Assembly: GCF_905475465.1 (NCBI RefSeq)
Contig: NC_062248.1
Coordinates: forward strand, 7,750,001 to 7,814,000
From: Pieris napi
Lineage: Eukaryota > Arthropoda > Insecta > Lepidoptera > Pieridae
Length of the DNA: 64,000 nt
Direction: 5' to 3'
Made by a program: the position numbers and the translations under genes. Below the pieces are notes generated by a model. The model saw only the letters and a program-made list of their open reading frames with translations. It did no database searches and had not been told where the DNA came from. Shown here one piece after another: positions 23,861 through 34,951 of the stretch (the first letter of the stretch is position 1; each line of letters opens with the position of its first letter).

Positions 23861-25850
23861 TCATGGCCTCCTTTCAGTCATCAAACTAGTAGATATTTCT
23901 ACTAACCCATCACGACCCCGAGGCACTGGACGCAAGCTCTCGTGCGCGTATTTGAAAGTACGATGTGAACCGGTTATGCTTTTCAACTCGTAACGGTCAT
24001 TATCTAATACTGCGATTGTTACATAACCCCTAAACTTCCTATCAGTCGAAATATATGACAATAACCCGAACACCGGAGCTCTTGACGCAACATATATACC
24101 TCAACAATCAGACCTTGGAACGTGTCTCGAAAATACAATATCTAGGCACAGTGATTGATTGATGAAAAGGGTGACCATAGCATCGAAATCCGCTGCAGAA
24201 TTGAATAAGCTCGGAACGCCTTTTCAAATATAAAAAAAAAGAACTTTGTGACAAGCGCCTAAATTTACAGCTTAGAACTCGCATTGCTCGATGTTACGTC
24301 TTCTCTGTGCTGCTCTACGGCGTAGAATCTTGGACGCTGACAGAGACTATGTCCAAAAAAAAACTGGGTTTATCGACGTATGCTTAAAATATCTTGGACA
24401 GACCGCATACGAAGTACAACCGTGCTGGACAGAATGCAGAAGAACAAAGAAGTGCTTATGACGGTTAAGAAAAGGAAATTTGAGTATTTCGGGCACGTTT
24501 TACGCAACTCCTAAAAATATGAGCTCCTTTAACTTATCATACAAGGCAAAGTGGCAGGTAGAAGGAGACCTGGCCGCAGACACACGTCCTGGTTGAAAAA
24601 CTTGAGACAATGGTTTTGGTCAAAGCACCAAGTCATTGTTTAGAAGCGCGGTATCCAAAATTAAAATAGCCACGATGATCGCCAACCTTCGCAAGGAGAT
24701 TGCACTATAAGAAGAAGAAGAAACTTCCTATCTAACTCAGTTTGGTTGCGCTCGCAACTTTTGATGAATACGAAATCGCCCTTAGAAAATTGCTTGATAG
24801 TAGCTTGACCTTGGTCAAATCGTAAAGTATCGGATACGGTTGCCCTTTGTCTTTTGACTCTACGTCAATTCGCTGTTCTTGTTCTGAATCTGGACTTGAA
24901 CACCTAATTCTCGACATACCTAGAGATTGAGAACGGATACCGAACATGAGTTCAGTTGGCGTAAATTTAGTGACTGTAGACCCAGTACTATTAAGCGCTA
25001 ATTGCACATTACCTAACTCGTCACGCCTATTGGGATCGCTTTCGATAATCGCTAGCAAACTTTTCAAAGCGCGCATCACACGCTTGACTTGCCTGTTTGC
25101 CCCGCTGGAGCCAGTTGCTATAAAATGCAGCCCAATGTTACGCTCCGAACAAAAGCTCCTGAAATCCTGGCCAACGCAACACCTGCCTTGATCAGCTACT
25201 ATGCGCTTAGGTGCTCCAAAAAGGCAAACGGCATTTTTAACGGCTTGAACCGCACTAGCTGCGTCTAATGTGCTCTAATAATACGCATTTAGTGAACGCA
25301 TCAACAATTACCGAACAATACTCCTTACGGTCACTTTTTCTCCTTAGTTTGCGGGTAAAGTCGATATGAATCGTCTGCCACGGTACCGGAGCTTTTGGAA
25401 TAGAATGTAGCTGCACAGGCTGAGCACCTGCGGGACCCTTCGATGACTTGCAGACAATGCAAAAGTCAACAAATTTTCTAACGCACTCGGACATCTGAGG
25501 GAACTAACACTGTTCGTACAGTCTGTCCAGTGTTCCGTCACCACCCAGACGCTGCAACTCGTTATGAACGTGATTGATCAAAGTCCATATTAGGGAACGT
25601 GGGACGACTGGCAGCCATGATATAATCTTGCTTCTTACAACCCTCCTATAAAGAACGCCATTCCTAACGTCACATGTCTGACCAACCGGTTTAGGAAAAT
25701 CGCCATTATTGTGCTTGTTGATCAAGTCTTGGACCTCTGCATCACGTTTCCGTCCCACAGAAAGCCAGCCCCGATGTATTTCTACAAAATTTACCGTCTG
25801 AATTGTAGGTTTTGAAGCGACTTGTGACTCGGAAACTAAGCTATTGGGGT
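23861..25850 (-). pseudogene. Gypsy integrase remnant
   Basis: Integrase pieces in several frames read leftward: linker and zinc-binding region (about 25500-25760, HVHNELQRLGG), CIVCKSS near 25450, core start IHIDFTRKL near 25357, second Asp in VADQGRCC near 25185, then the alpha-4 region. The expected Glu of the DDE triad is Lys (AAG at 25083-25085, in NRQVKR). Downstream is a chromodomain-less C-terminus (DRYELKSI near 23975). Frames change near 25500 and 25250. A 12-bp target duplication shows that the RTE fragment split the C-terminal part. Not functional. Confidence 0.85.
24044..24720 (+). mobile_element. 5'-truncated RTE-type LINE fragment
   Basis: Decayed 3' end of an RTE reverse transcriptase: RCYVFSVLLYGVESWTL near 24289-24340, then a YFGHV-like motif and GRRRPGRR-like region with frameshifts and stops. 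It ends in (AAG)n. Perfect 12-bp target duplication AAACTTCCTATC at 24032-24043 and 24721-24732, inside the Gypsy integrase. Confidence 0.88.
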
Positions 25851-26356
25851 CCGGCAGGGGATTTCAAAAGGCAATCCGCGTGCTCCATGCCAAGACCCTC
25901 GCGATATATGATATCAAAATCGTAGGCTTGTAAAAATGCGATGAACAAATGAAAAAAAATCAAATTATCATTATTATTTGACGCTCACACCGTTTTCTAA
26001 AATGTCCCTACCTATTATAACAGGGTCCGTAAGACATGAGTCTGGTACTACATGAAATGTCAAGAGTTATAAAATTATCAAGATTAACCTCACTCGAAAT
26101 CCGTGACATAGATTTTGTAGATATCATCACCACCAATGCCGGCAAGATACACAAGATCATTGCGCACAGTACTTGGGAACTTAGTAGAATAGCTCTCTTT
26201 TCTCAACGAGCAAGACGATCCGCTATCAAACAAAAAAGGAGACTGACTCACCGGATGACATCCTCAAGGCGCCCCTCGACAGCCACTGTTCGCAGATATT
26301 GACCTATTACCTTGCAATAGATCCACCGCCTTTTTCCTTTTCTTTACAAATTGTTG
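25851..26356 (-). pseudogene. Gypsy RNase H end and protease remnant (RT deleted)
   Basis: Minus strand about 25860-25960 encodes the end of RNase H (FDIIYREGLGMEHAD). About 26000-26260 encodes an aspartic protease with the LFDSGSS motif near 26205-26225. In an intact Gypsy element about 1 kb of RT should lie between them; only a few dozen AT-rich bases do. This is a real internal deletion. Confidence 0.75.
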
Positions 26357-26962
26357 CTATGTGTCCAACTTGACCGCATATATAACAGCTTTCGGTAAAG
26401 GTAAAGTTTTCTCGGGGGCACGTGTTGCAGTTGACGGATCTTGCTGCTTAGTCATCCTAGAAGAATCTTCTCGAAGACGCTTTTTACAGTCGGCTTGCCG
26501 GTGTCCGAGGATTCCACAAAAATGACATTTACCAGGAAATCTTGCGTCCACAATTCTAGGTCGCTTGAAATCAGGCTCTTGGATTTCAGTAACCCCCGAT
26601 CTTCGCTTTAGGGAAATGCCTCTTAAGATTCTAAACAGCTGAGGTTTAATAGTGACAGTATATGCGTTTAGCTCACGGCATATCATATGATCCTTCCGAC
26701 ATAAACCCGTTATAACATCTTCTGGTATTCGGGTTTTAGGGATAGTTTCGATCATATTCCATAAGCGCAGGCCACTCTGCTGCAGTTTCTTTTGTTCCAA
26801 TTTGAAAACGCAATATTTCATCAAAGAAGTCTTGAAATAATTTTGGTTTATAAAATCTAGCCATTAAACTTTGTTTTGCAATCTCCCATGTCAGCTCATA
26901 CAAATTTAACTTGCTCAAGCAAGAGGCTGCACGCCCTTTCAGTACACTGCTAAGAGCTAGAG
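26357..26962 (-). pseudogene. Gypsy gag, C-terminal part with zinc knuckle
   Basis: Two overlapping minus-strand frames. The upstream part (26736-26918) has the gag capsid-like LYELTWEIAKQSLMARFYKP. The downstream part (26357-26824) ends with a CCHC knuckle, CHFCGILGHRQADC, near 26484-26527. A frameshift separates them. The N-terminal part lies on the other side of the LINE at 31660-31957, where the frame resumes across the 8-bp duplication. Confidence 0.8.
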
Positions 26963-27222
26963 AAATCTACTTTAAAGTATAACATACAGAATATTTTTTG
27001 AATCTAAATCTTAATTTGTGTTGTATACGATTTATTCGGCATACAAATAAATAGTTGGTTGGCACTTGGCAAGTTGTTGACAGCATCGTGCACCTGGTTG
27101 CTGTGGATCGAGCCTTGACGCGCACATAACTACCATCCGAATATTACGTCTAGCATATATATTGTTTTTTTTTTTTTTTTTTTTATCAATCTACATTTGA
27201 ATAATCATAGTTATATTTCATA

Positions 27223-28182
27223 ATGCCTAAGTGTATTGCTTGCTCCAGGGATCTAGACGTAAGCAAACAAATCAGATGTACGAAATGCTTTAGAGGGTGT
27301 CACAATAAGTGTGCGAATATAACGTCTGATGTAGAAATCGATTCCTGGACGTGTCCGCCTTGTTCACGCAGAGAACATCGCGGTCAGAGTACCTCTCCTG
27401 ACAAGGTTCAGGCAGCAACGACACGACGCAATAAAAAGGATACAGGGCTTTGTGACCGCTTCGTATCGAGAGACGATTTGCAAAAGTTAATCACTGAGGG
27501 TATTAATCAGGCTATTGATTCCAAACTTGGTCACTTCGAGTCACTGAAAGTGTCTCTCTTTGTCGAGATAAGGGAAGAGATCAATTCTTTCATCAACCCC
27601 TTCTTGAAGGAAACTGAGTGTCTAAGAGAAGAAGTAAATAAATTGAAGAATGATATTCAAAGTAATAATTCTATTATAGACGATCTACGATGCCAAATAA
27701 ATAAGCAACAACAGTGGAACAGAATGAACAATTTAGAGATTGTTGGGCTGCCACAAACCAAGAATGAATCTACTTGCGCCTTAGTAAAAATAATAGCAAA
27801 ACATGCAGACGTAGTATTGCGGGATGATGAGATCGAATTTGCTAACCGCATACAGCCGAAGCAATCTATGCCAGGCAAAGCAAAAACAATCGTGGTGCGC
27901 CTGAAAACACGCGAAATAAAAGACAAAATATTATCTGGCTTACGTAAAAAACGGGGAATCCATACATCTGATATAGGAATGTCAGGGGATTCAAAAAGAT
28001 TCTATGTAAATGAGCATTTGACCCCAGATAATAAGCATCTTCTTAAAAAGGCGAAAGCGCTGGCAATCGATAAAGGTTTTAAATACGTATGGGTTCGTAA
28101 CTGTGGAATTTTTTTACGCCGAAACGAAGAGTCCCCTGCTATAACCATAAATTTCGAACGGGATTTGGAAAAAATAAATTGA
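27223..28182 (+). CDS. LINE ORF1 protein, 319 aa (PHD-like finger, coiled coil, FP-like domain)
   Basis: RNA-binding/chaperone ORF of the LINE. Residues about 4-48 form a PHD-like Cys/His finger (CIACSRDL, CTKCFRGCHNKC, WTCPPC). A predicted coiled coil spans about 120-165. The C-terminal half (from NNLEIVGLP) resembles the C-terminal domain found in ORF1 of many insect CR1-like LINEs and in baculovirus FP25K-type proteins (family recognition from memory). The ATG is the first after the T-run. It ends 303 bp before the ORF2 start. Intact. Confidence 0.88.
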   Translation: MPKCIACSRDLDVSKQIRCTKCFRGCHNKCANITSDVEIDSWTCPPCSRREHRGQSTSPDKVQAATTRRNKKDTGLCDRFVSRDDLQKLITEGINQAIDSKLGHFESLKVSLFVEIREEINSFINPFLKETECLREEVNKLKNDIQSNNSIIDDLRCQINKQQQWNRMNNLEIVGLPQTKNESTCALVKIIAKHADVVLRDDEIEFANRIQPKQSMPGKAKTIVVRLKTREIKDKILSGLRKKRGIHTSDIGMSGDSKRFYVNEHLTPDNKHLLKKAKALAIDKGFKYVWVRNCGIFLRRNEESPAITINFERDLEKIN

Positions 28183-28485
28183 TAAACCTACTTTTATTTG
28201 TTAATCATATGTATCATTGGGGAGTAGTTGCGTGTTTCATATTAGATTTAAGATATTTCCTTTGTTTTTGCCTCTTTAAATTACTACACGTGATTTTCTG
28301 GTTCCATATGGGCCAAAATTTTGTGATGATTTCAACGATACATAAGTTCAATATTAATCTTAGTATTATAGACTACTTAAACTGTTCATTTCAAAACCTA
28401 AGATTTCATTGTTCATTGAAATATAATTATAGCACCTTAATAACAAAGCCAAATAACAAAATTATATTAAAAGTTTACACTAAAG
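28183..28485 (+). other. LINE inter-ORF spacer
   Basis: AT-rich spacer between ORF1 and ORF2. No conserved domain seen; an open frame at 28179-28517 has no recognisable motif. Confidence 0.6.
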
Positions 28486-31389
28486 TTGGTACAATCTCTA
28501 GGTATTTCGATGTTTGACAAAAGTTTAACTTTATTTTATCAAAACGTTCGTGGCTTGCGTACAAAATCAAACGAATTTTATCAAAATCTTCTTACTTGTA
28601 CTTTCGATGTTATTTTAATAACTGAGTCATGGCTTAATAGCAGTTTTTATGATAATGAACTGTGCAGTGATGAGTACCAGATGTTTCGACGTGACAGAAG
28701 TAAAGAAACCTCCAGTAAAAATATAGGCGGAGGGCTGCTGATCTATGTATCTCGTTATTTAAAAGCATATGAGAGGGCGGAGTGGAACTGCAATAGTGTT
28801 GAAACACTCTGGATAACTATACCCCATAATTCATTGGCAGTCAACGACCGGCGCAGTCTCCATATCGGTCTTGTCTATATACCTCCAGACTCTATGCAGG
28901 CTGAAAGACTTGAAACGTTTATTTCCTCGTTTAGCCACATAATGGACACAAATATAAGTGATAACTTTATAATAGTCGGTGACTTTAACCTCCCAAATAT
29001 TAATTGGACGCCTTTGGGACCCATTCTATTAAAAAAAGGAACATCTAAAATACAAAATGTCTCCGAAATATTTTTAAATGAAATTAATATTTCAGGCCTA
29101 AAACAACATAATGTGTCGTCTAATAGTAGCAATAATGTCCTCGATTTAATTTTAAGTAATGTTTCCATCGACAGTTCGACAACTGATATGGCGCTAGTTA
29201 AACCAGACATATATCATCCTTGCTTAAAGATCGATGCTACCGACTTAGTTCTATGTAAAACCATCCCAAAAGCACAAATAAAATATAACTTTCGTCGTGC
29301 TAACTACGAGGATATTAATAAAGCGTTGTCGAATATTGATTGGGTAAAAGTTTTAATTGGAGGTACTATTGATGAAGTGACAGGTAGTTTCTATGCAATA
29401 TTAGATAAAATAATTTCAAGTTTTGTCCCTAAAAGCAGGAGTATTGGCAGAAGCAAATTTCCTATTTGGTACTCAAGCTCTTTGAAACATATAATAAAAG
29501 ATAAATTAAAAGCTCACAAGCGTTGGAAAACTTATAGGAATCCAAGAGATTATGATGAATTTTCGCTGTTACGCGCTAGGCAAAAACTTGTATCTAAGAA
29601 GTGCTTTGATATGTATGAGAAGAGTATCCAAAATAATTTGAGTAAGGATCCCAAAGCGCTGTGGTCATATCTGAGAAACAAACGCCAATGTAGCCCAGGC
29701 TACCCTAACACAATGATTCTCGGAGATGAAGTCTACTATACAGAAGCAGACGCTTGTGAAGGGTTCAACAGGTTTTTTAAAAGTGTTTTTCAACACCCAG
29801 ATGATAGTTACAATCTTCAACACCTACCTGAATCCGATTATACATGCAACCAAGTAGTACTGACCGAGGATGAAGTCTGTAGAGAGTTGAAATCTTTAAA
29901 TATTAATAAAGGTTCAGGGAGTGATGGAATACCTTCAATTTTTCTCCAAAAATGCTATAGACAACTCTCTAAACCCTTGACAAATATATTTAATCAGTCG
30001 CTTAATGTATTCTGTAGTTTCCCATCCAAATGGAAAGAAGCCCACATTGTTCCGATCCACAAAAAAGGGTCTAGAAATAAAATAGAACATTATCGACCAA
30101 TTTCAATTCTAAATTCGTTTGGTAAATTATTTGAAAAATTAGTTAACAAAACGTTGAGTCCTCTTATCCTAAGACAATTACCACATCAGCAACATGGTTT
30201 TACAAAAAATCGTTCAACTGTCAGCAACCTCACCGTTTTCACCGAGTACATTTTAAAGGGAATGGATGAAGGAGAACAAATTGATGCGATCTATACGGAT
30301 TTTGAAAAAGCTTTCGATCGAGTTGATCATGTCATTCTCCTACATAAGCTATTAGCGCTAGGAATCCGTGGGGATCTATACAGATGGATCAAATCCTATG
30401 TGACTAATAGAAGGCAGGCGGTAGTAATGGGTGGACATAGGAGCACATTTATAAATGTGACATCCGGTGTACCTCAGGGCTCTATACTGGGTCCGCTGTT
30501 GTTTAACGCTTATCTTTATGATATACAGAATTGTTTCAAGTATTCAGAATATCTTATGTTTGCAGATGACAAAAAAATATTTCTAAAAATTAAATCTATA
30601 GAGAACTGTGTTCAACTTCAACAGGATCTTAGTAGATTGGAAATATACTACAAAAGAAATAAACTATCTTTAAATATTGGAAAATGTAGTAAAATTACTT
30701 TTACTCGCAAACATAAGAAAATACAATTTTGTTATAAGATAAGAGATACAACAATTAAACAGGTGAATTTGGTTAGAGACTTGGGGATACTACTAGATGA
30801 TAAGATGTCTTTCTCAGAACATATAGATAATATAACAGAAAAAGCATATAAACAACTTGGATTCGTCAAACGAGTATGCAAATCTTTCAGGAATATAAAA
30901 TGTATAAAATGCCTGTACTTTGCTTTTGTTAGGAGTACACTGGAATATGCATGCACTGTTTGGTCCCCAACCTACAAGAAATACATTGAAGCAATAGAGA
31001 ACATTCAAAAAAAGTTTCTTAAGTTTTTAAGTTTTAAGGATTTCCGAAAGTACAGTAGCTATATAGATTCCTGCAAGTACTTTGGTATTGAATCATTGGA
31101 ATGTCGACGTAAACAATATGACCTTATATTTTTACACGCTATTTGCAATGGTTTAATTGACTGTCCTGACTTATTGCCGCTTTTACTTTTTCACGCCCCT
31201 TCTTCACACAATACAAGGCAAACGCAACTATTTAAAATTCCTCGGTTTAATTCAAACTATTTGCGTAACTCAGTCATGCATCGTATACCTTCAGATTATA
31301 ATAGGAATTACCAACAAATAGAAATATTTAATGTATCTAAAAAATGTTTAAGAAATGATATAAAAAATCTAGTATCTTTTATTAGATAG
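28486..31389 (+). CDS. LINE ORF2: AP-type endonuclease and reverse transcriptase, 967 aa
   Basis: Nicks target DNA and copies LINE RNA into it. N-terminal endonuclease: YQNVRGLRTK, LITESW (E47), GGGLLIYV and VGDFNLPNINW (D166, N168). RT: YRPISILNSFGKLFE, YTDFEKAFDRVDH, SGVPQGSILGPLLF and FADDKK with catalytic Asp 694 and 695. The C-terminus has the usual LEYACTVWSP segment. ATG 28510 (eight codons later) is an alternative start closer to the first conserved motif. No internal stop. The FADDKK box has Lys where many relatives have Val/Leu-Lys. Confidence 0.93.
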   Translation: MVQSLGISMFDKSLTLFYQNVRGLRTKSNEFYQNLLTCTFDVILITESWLNSSFYDNELCSDEYQMFRRDRSKETSSKNIGGGLLIYVSRYLKAYERAEWNCNSVETLWITIPHNSLAVNDRRSLHIGLVYIPPDSMQAERLETFISSFSHIMDTNISDNFIIVGDFNLPNINWTPLGPILLKKGTSKIQNVSEIFLNEINISGLKQHNVSSNSSNNVLDLILSNVSIDSSTTDMALVKPDIYHPCLKIDATDLVLCKTIPKAQIKYNFRRANYEDINKALSNIDWVKVLIGGTIDEVTGSFYAILDKIISSFVPKSRSIGRSKFPIWYSSSLKHIIKDKLKAHKRWKTYRNPRDYDEFSLLRARQKLVSKKCFDMYEKSIQNNLSKDPKALWSYLRNKRQCSPGYPNTMILGDEVYYTEADACEGFNRFFKSVFQHPDDSYNLQHLPESDYTCNQVVLTEDEVCRELKSLNINKGSGSDGIPSIFLQKCYRQLSKPLTNIFNQSLNVFCSFPSKWKEAHIVPIHKKGSRNKIEHYRPISILNSFGKLFEKLVNKTLSPLILRQLPHQQHGFTKNRSTVSNLTVFTEYILKGMDEGEQIDAIYTDFEKAFDRVDHVILLHKLLALGIRGDLYRWIKSYVTNRRQAVVMGGHRSTFINVTSGVPQGSILGPLLFNAYLYDIQNCFKYSEYLMFADDKKIFLKIKSIENCVQLQQDLSRLEIYYKRNKLSLNIGKCSKITFTRKHKKIQFCYKIRDTTIKQVNLVRDLGILLDDKMSFSEHIDNITEKAYKQLGFVKRVCKSFRNIKCIKCLYFAFVRSTLEYACTVWSPTYKKYIEAIENIQKKFLKFLSFKDFRKYSSYIDSCKYFGIESLECRRKQYDLIFLHAICNGLIDCPDLLPLLLFHAPSSHNTRQTQLFKIPRFNSNYLRNSVMHRIPSDYNRNYQQIEIFNVSKKCLRNDIKNLVSFIR

Positions 31390-31651
31390 AGTGGCTTTGT
31401 TATTCCTTCTTTATAATAAATGTGTTGTAATGAACTGTGAATCGTAGAATTTAGAATTTACATACATACATATATTCTTTGTAATTTTTTTTTTGTTTTT
31501 TTTGTATTTGTATAGGTGTAACTGTGTTTTGTGTATGTTTAAATGTGTATTCCATTTTTGGCTCTTGTGTATAGTGTAATTTTTTGAATATTTTATAGTA
31601 CTTGTAAGTAGCTGTAGGAATACCATTAAGAAAATAAATAAATAAATAAAT
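31390..31651 (+). other. LINE copy 1 3' UTR and (AAAT)n tail
   Basis: AT-rich 3' UTR ending in about five AAAT units at 31632-31655, a microsatellite-type tail rather than poly(A). Confidence 0.8.
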
Positions 31652-31659
31652 AAATCTAC

Positions 31660-31957
31660 GCCCTCTAAATGTTTAGTCAGTACTTTAAGCTCTGTAATTA
31701 AGACCAACCTTCTATATCCGCGTCTGCGTTTACCGGATTTAAATCTACGAATTTCACTGCACTATACTGGGTGTTGTCGCTAACGTCCGAGTAAGTAAAA
31801 TTTCCATATTACTTAACAACTTCAAGGCTCTATTTTCGTCAGGTGGTTGTTTTTGCACGGTCGGTAGCGCATGGGATCCCACTTCTGATATGGGCGGATT
31901 CCCTTTATCATAAGAATAAGCCATGTCTTCAATAAGTTGTAATATGGGTGGGAACAA
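31660..31957 (-). pseudogene. Gypsy gag, N-terminal part
   Basis: Minus-strand frame 31957-31754 reads out of the LTR (MFPPILQLIEDMAYSYDKG) into gag-like sequence and stops. A second frame near 31707-31660 (LITELKVLTKHLEGVD) carries on towards the LINE insertion. Broken by at least one frameshift. Confidence 0.7.
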
Positions 31958-32263
31958 AAGAATTACAAAAAGAAGAAAGAATCTCCCTTACAGTAATTCA
32001 CTAAAATCTATTCACTAGTAATTAGGGAATCACTTAATCAATCACTTTTAATTAGTTTTGTAACAAAAAGACACAAGATTACTTGGAACAAAAGCGATTC
32101 GTCGCAGACGTGGTGCGCTCGCCGTTGACGTTCGAAAAACTAAACGAAATTCAACATGGCCGCGCTGACCATCGACACGACGCTTCGCCAGACTGACCAT
32201 AGTCAAATCTCGTTCCAATAATTCCAGTATTTCTTAACAGATGGCGCTAGGAATGCGCCGTCA
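31936..32263 (-). repeat. Gypsy 5' LTR (minus orientation)
   Basis: Same 328-bp sequence as 22301-22628 with about 3 substitutions. It abuts (AATAAAT)n on the right. Confidence 0.85.
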
Positions 32264-32718
32264 AATAATAAATAATAAATAATAAATAATAAATAATAAA
32301 TAATAAATAATAAATAATAAATAATAAATAATAAATAATAAATAATAAATAATAAATAATAAATAATAAATAATAAATAATAAATAATAAATAATAAATA
32401 ATAAATAATAAATAATAAATAATAAATAATAAATAATAAATAATAAATAATAAATAATAAATAATAAATAATAAATAATAAATAATAAATAATAAATAAT
32501 AAATAATAAATAATAAATAATAAATAATAAATAATAAATAATAAATAATAAATAATAAATAATAAATAATAAATAATAAATAATAAATAATAAATAATAA
32601 ATAATAAATAATAAATAATAAATAATAAATAATAAATAATAAATAATAAATAATAAATAATAAATAATAAATAATAAATAATAAATAATAAATAATAAAT
32701 AATAAATAATAAATAACA
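32264..32718. repeat. (AATAAAT)n microsatellite
   Basis: About 65 near-perfect 7-mers, the C-to-T relative of AACAATA. Right half of the microsatellite interrupted by the Gypsy element. The long minus-strand ORFs here are artefacts. Confidence 0.96.
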
Positions 32719-33955
32719 ATAAATGAAAGTTGTGTTGAAAGAACACAAATCAGGCGCAGTCCCTGACACAGCCTTAGTGCTGGAGCTCTTTTAAGAGTGT
32801 TATGAAAGCTGACCTGAAAGAACACAAATCAGGCGCAGTCCCTGACACAGCCTTAGTGCTGGAGCTCTTTTAAGAGTGTTATGGATGCTGACCTGAAAGA
32901 CCACAAATCAGGCGCAGTCCCTGACACAGCCTTAGTGCTGGAGCTCTTTTGATAGTGTTACGGGTGCTGACCTGAAAGACCACAAATCAGGCGCAGTCCC
33001 TGACGCAGCCTTAGTGCTGGAGCTCCTTTGAGAGTGTTATGGGTGCAAACCTGAAAGATGTGTTGAAAGAACACAAATCAGGAGCAGTCCCTGACGCAGC
33101 CTTAGTGCTGGAGCTCTTTTGAGAGTGTTATGGGTGCAAACCTGAAAGATGTGTTGAAAGAACACAAATCAGGCGCAGTCCCTGACACAGCCTTAGTGCT
33201 GGAGCTCTTTTAAGAGTGTTATGGATGCTGACCTGAAAGAACACAAATCAGGCGCAGTCCCTGACGCAGCCTTAGTGCTGGAGCTCTTTTGAGAGTGTTA
33301 TGGGTGCAAACCTGAAAGATGTGTTGAAAGAACACAAATCAGGCGCAGTCCCTGACGCAGCCTTAGTGCTGGAGCTCTTTTGAGAGTGTTATGGGTGCAA
33401 ACCTGAAAGATGTGTTGAAAGAACACAAATCAGGCGCAGTCCCTGACGCAGCCTTAGTGCTGGAGCTCTTTTGAGAGTGTTATGGGTGCAAACCTGAAAG
33501 ATGTGTTGAAAGAACACAAATCAGGCGCAGTCCCTGACACCCTTAGTGCTGGAGCTCTTTTGAGAGTGTGTTACGGGTGCCTACCTGAAAGATATGTTGA
33601 AATAACATAAATCAGGCGCAGTCCCGTCAGCCTAAGTGCTGGAGCTCTGTTGAGAGTGTGTTACGGGTGCCTACCTGAAAGATATGTTGAAATAACATAA
33701 ATCAGGGGAAGCCCTGTCAGCCTCAGTGCTGGAGCTCTTTTAAGAGTGTGTTACGGGTTCTGGCCTGAAAGATATGTTGAAATAACATAAATCAGGCGCA
33801 GTCCCGTCAGCCTAACTGCTGGAGCTCTGTTGAGAGTGTGTTACGGGTGCCTACCTGAAAGATATATTGAAATGACATAAATCAGGCGAAGCCCCGTCAG
33901 CCTTAGTGCTGGAGCTCTTTTGAGAGTGTGTTACGGGTTCTGGCCTGAAAGATAT
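32719..33955. repeat. Satellite array, A grading into B
   Basis: Type A monomers, mostly the 91-bp form with ATGTGTTGAAAG, to about 33540, then 90-bp B monomers to 33955. It resumes at 46764. Confidence 0.95.
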
Positions 33956-34234
33956 AGTCTAGTCGACAAGTTGAAAATTGAACAAAATAGAGACACTACT
34001 CCTAAAATTATGTGCGATAGCTCATTGGATCCGGAATGACGTCTAGAAAAATGTGCTAAAAGCGTGTATTAGCACATAAAAAATTGCAAAAGTTATAGAC
34101 CATTAAAGATGAAAAAATAATGGCATTTAGTTTTTTGCCAATATTTAATAAACTATTAATATTTAAGAAATTTCAAATAAAGATTCTGAAAGAAGAGAAA
34201 ATTTCTAATAAAAAACTCCTGACTCCCAGAACTC
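33956..34234 (+). repeat. Left terminal inverted repeat
   Basis: Inverted match to 46489-46763, ending inside at CTCCTGACTCCCAGAACTC. Confidence 0.9.
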
Positions 34235-34951
34235 CGACTTCCCTACTCAGAAGTAGGGAAGGGGATGACGGGTCTGGGCGTTACTGCGTACGATTTTTTG
34301 CATTTTCTGAGAAGATTTACTATGGTAATATATATATTTTTTTCTACCATAGGAAAGTAGAGATTTCAACGAACTGAAAACACACCAACTTTTTGAAAAA
34401 AGCTGAAATTTTGACGTCAGAATTTTCGATTGAAAATTAGGGTGTTTTTTCGATATTAATTCAAAATAAGGTGAAAAAATAAATATTTTTAATCAAATAA
34501 ATTACAGTATATTTGGGACATAATAAGGTAAGTTTTCACCAAATTTCGTTAAAAAAAAAAGAAATTTGTAAAAGATAAAAATTAAAAACCAAAAACTTGG
34601 TTTTTTGAATTTTTCACATAAATTTTGAGGTTATGTGAAAAATGTGTGAATACAAAAGTTTTAGATCTTTTTATTACCTACAACTTTGCCATTTAACTTT
34701 CTTCGATAGGACTTTTAGTTTTGCCGGAAATCGAGATAAACCGTTTTTTACCCTTAAACCTCCCCCCCCTACCCCTTCCCGACCTCAGATCGACCGTAAT
34801 TTATTTTTCCTTTCATTTTGATCATATTCCCCTGCTTTTCTAATGGGTTTCATCCTACTGTAATTTTTTTCACTTTTTATTTATTTTGAAGGCTATCTGC
34901 ACTGGTCTATAAAGTAACAGAAAAAAAAACTTTTTTTCTGTTACTTTATAG
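34235..34951. other. AT-rich interior with a 45-bp palindrome
   Basis: No coding signal. Rich in A and T runs. At 34907-34951 a near-perfect palindrome (arms CTATAAAGTAACAG plus A7/T7, 3-bp centre) ends the stretch. Its right half recurs at about 42068-42098. Confidence 0.75.

Larger units (their letters stand above)
26971..31651 (+). mobile_element. Apparently full-length LINE (CR1/Jockey group), copy 1
   Basis: 4.7-kb non-LTR retrotransposon with two intact ORFs and an (AAAT)n tail. Target duplication AAATCTAC at 26963-26970 and 31652-31659 (partly overlapping the tail); removing the element restores the Gypsy gag frame. The 5' UTR (26971-27222) holds a run of 20 T at 27165-27184. Clade within CR1/Jockey is unresolved. 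It is related to the broken copy at 34952-39782. Confidence 0.9.
22301..32263 (-). mobile_element. Defective Ty3/Gypsy-type LTR retrotransposon with nested LINE and RTE
   Basis: Two direct 328-bp repeats (22301-22628, 31936-32263) bound gag, protease, RNase H and integrase remnants reading right to left. The last 5 bases outside each end are AATAA, a plausible target duplication although the site is low complexity. The reverse transcriptase domain is missing between RNase H and protease remnants, the integrase has lost its catalytic Glu, and the LTRs differ at only about 3 sites. The element contains an RTE fragment (24044-24720) and a LINE (26971-31651). No TGG-type primer-binding site follows the 5' LTR; gag reads straight out of it. 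Confidence 0.85.

Noticed and set aside
31936..32263. The 328-bp repeats as satellite or SINE instead of LTRs
   Set aside because: They are direct repeats bounding gag-to-integrase remnants in the right order, with matching 5-bp flanks.
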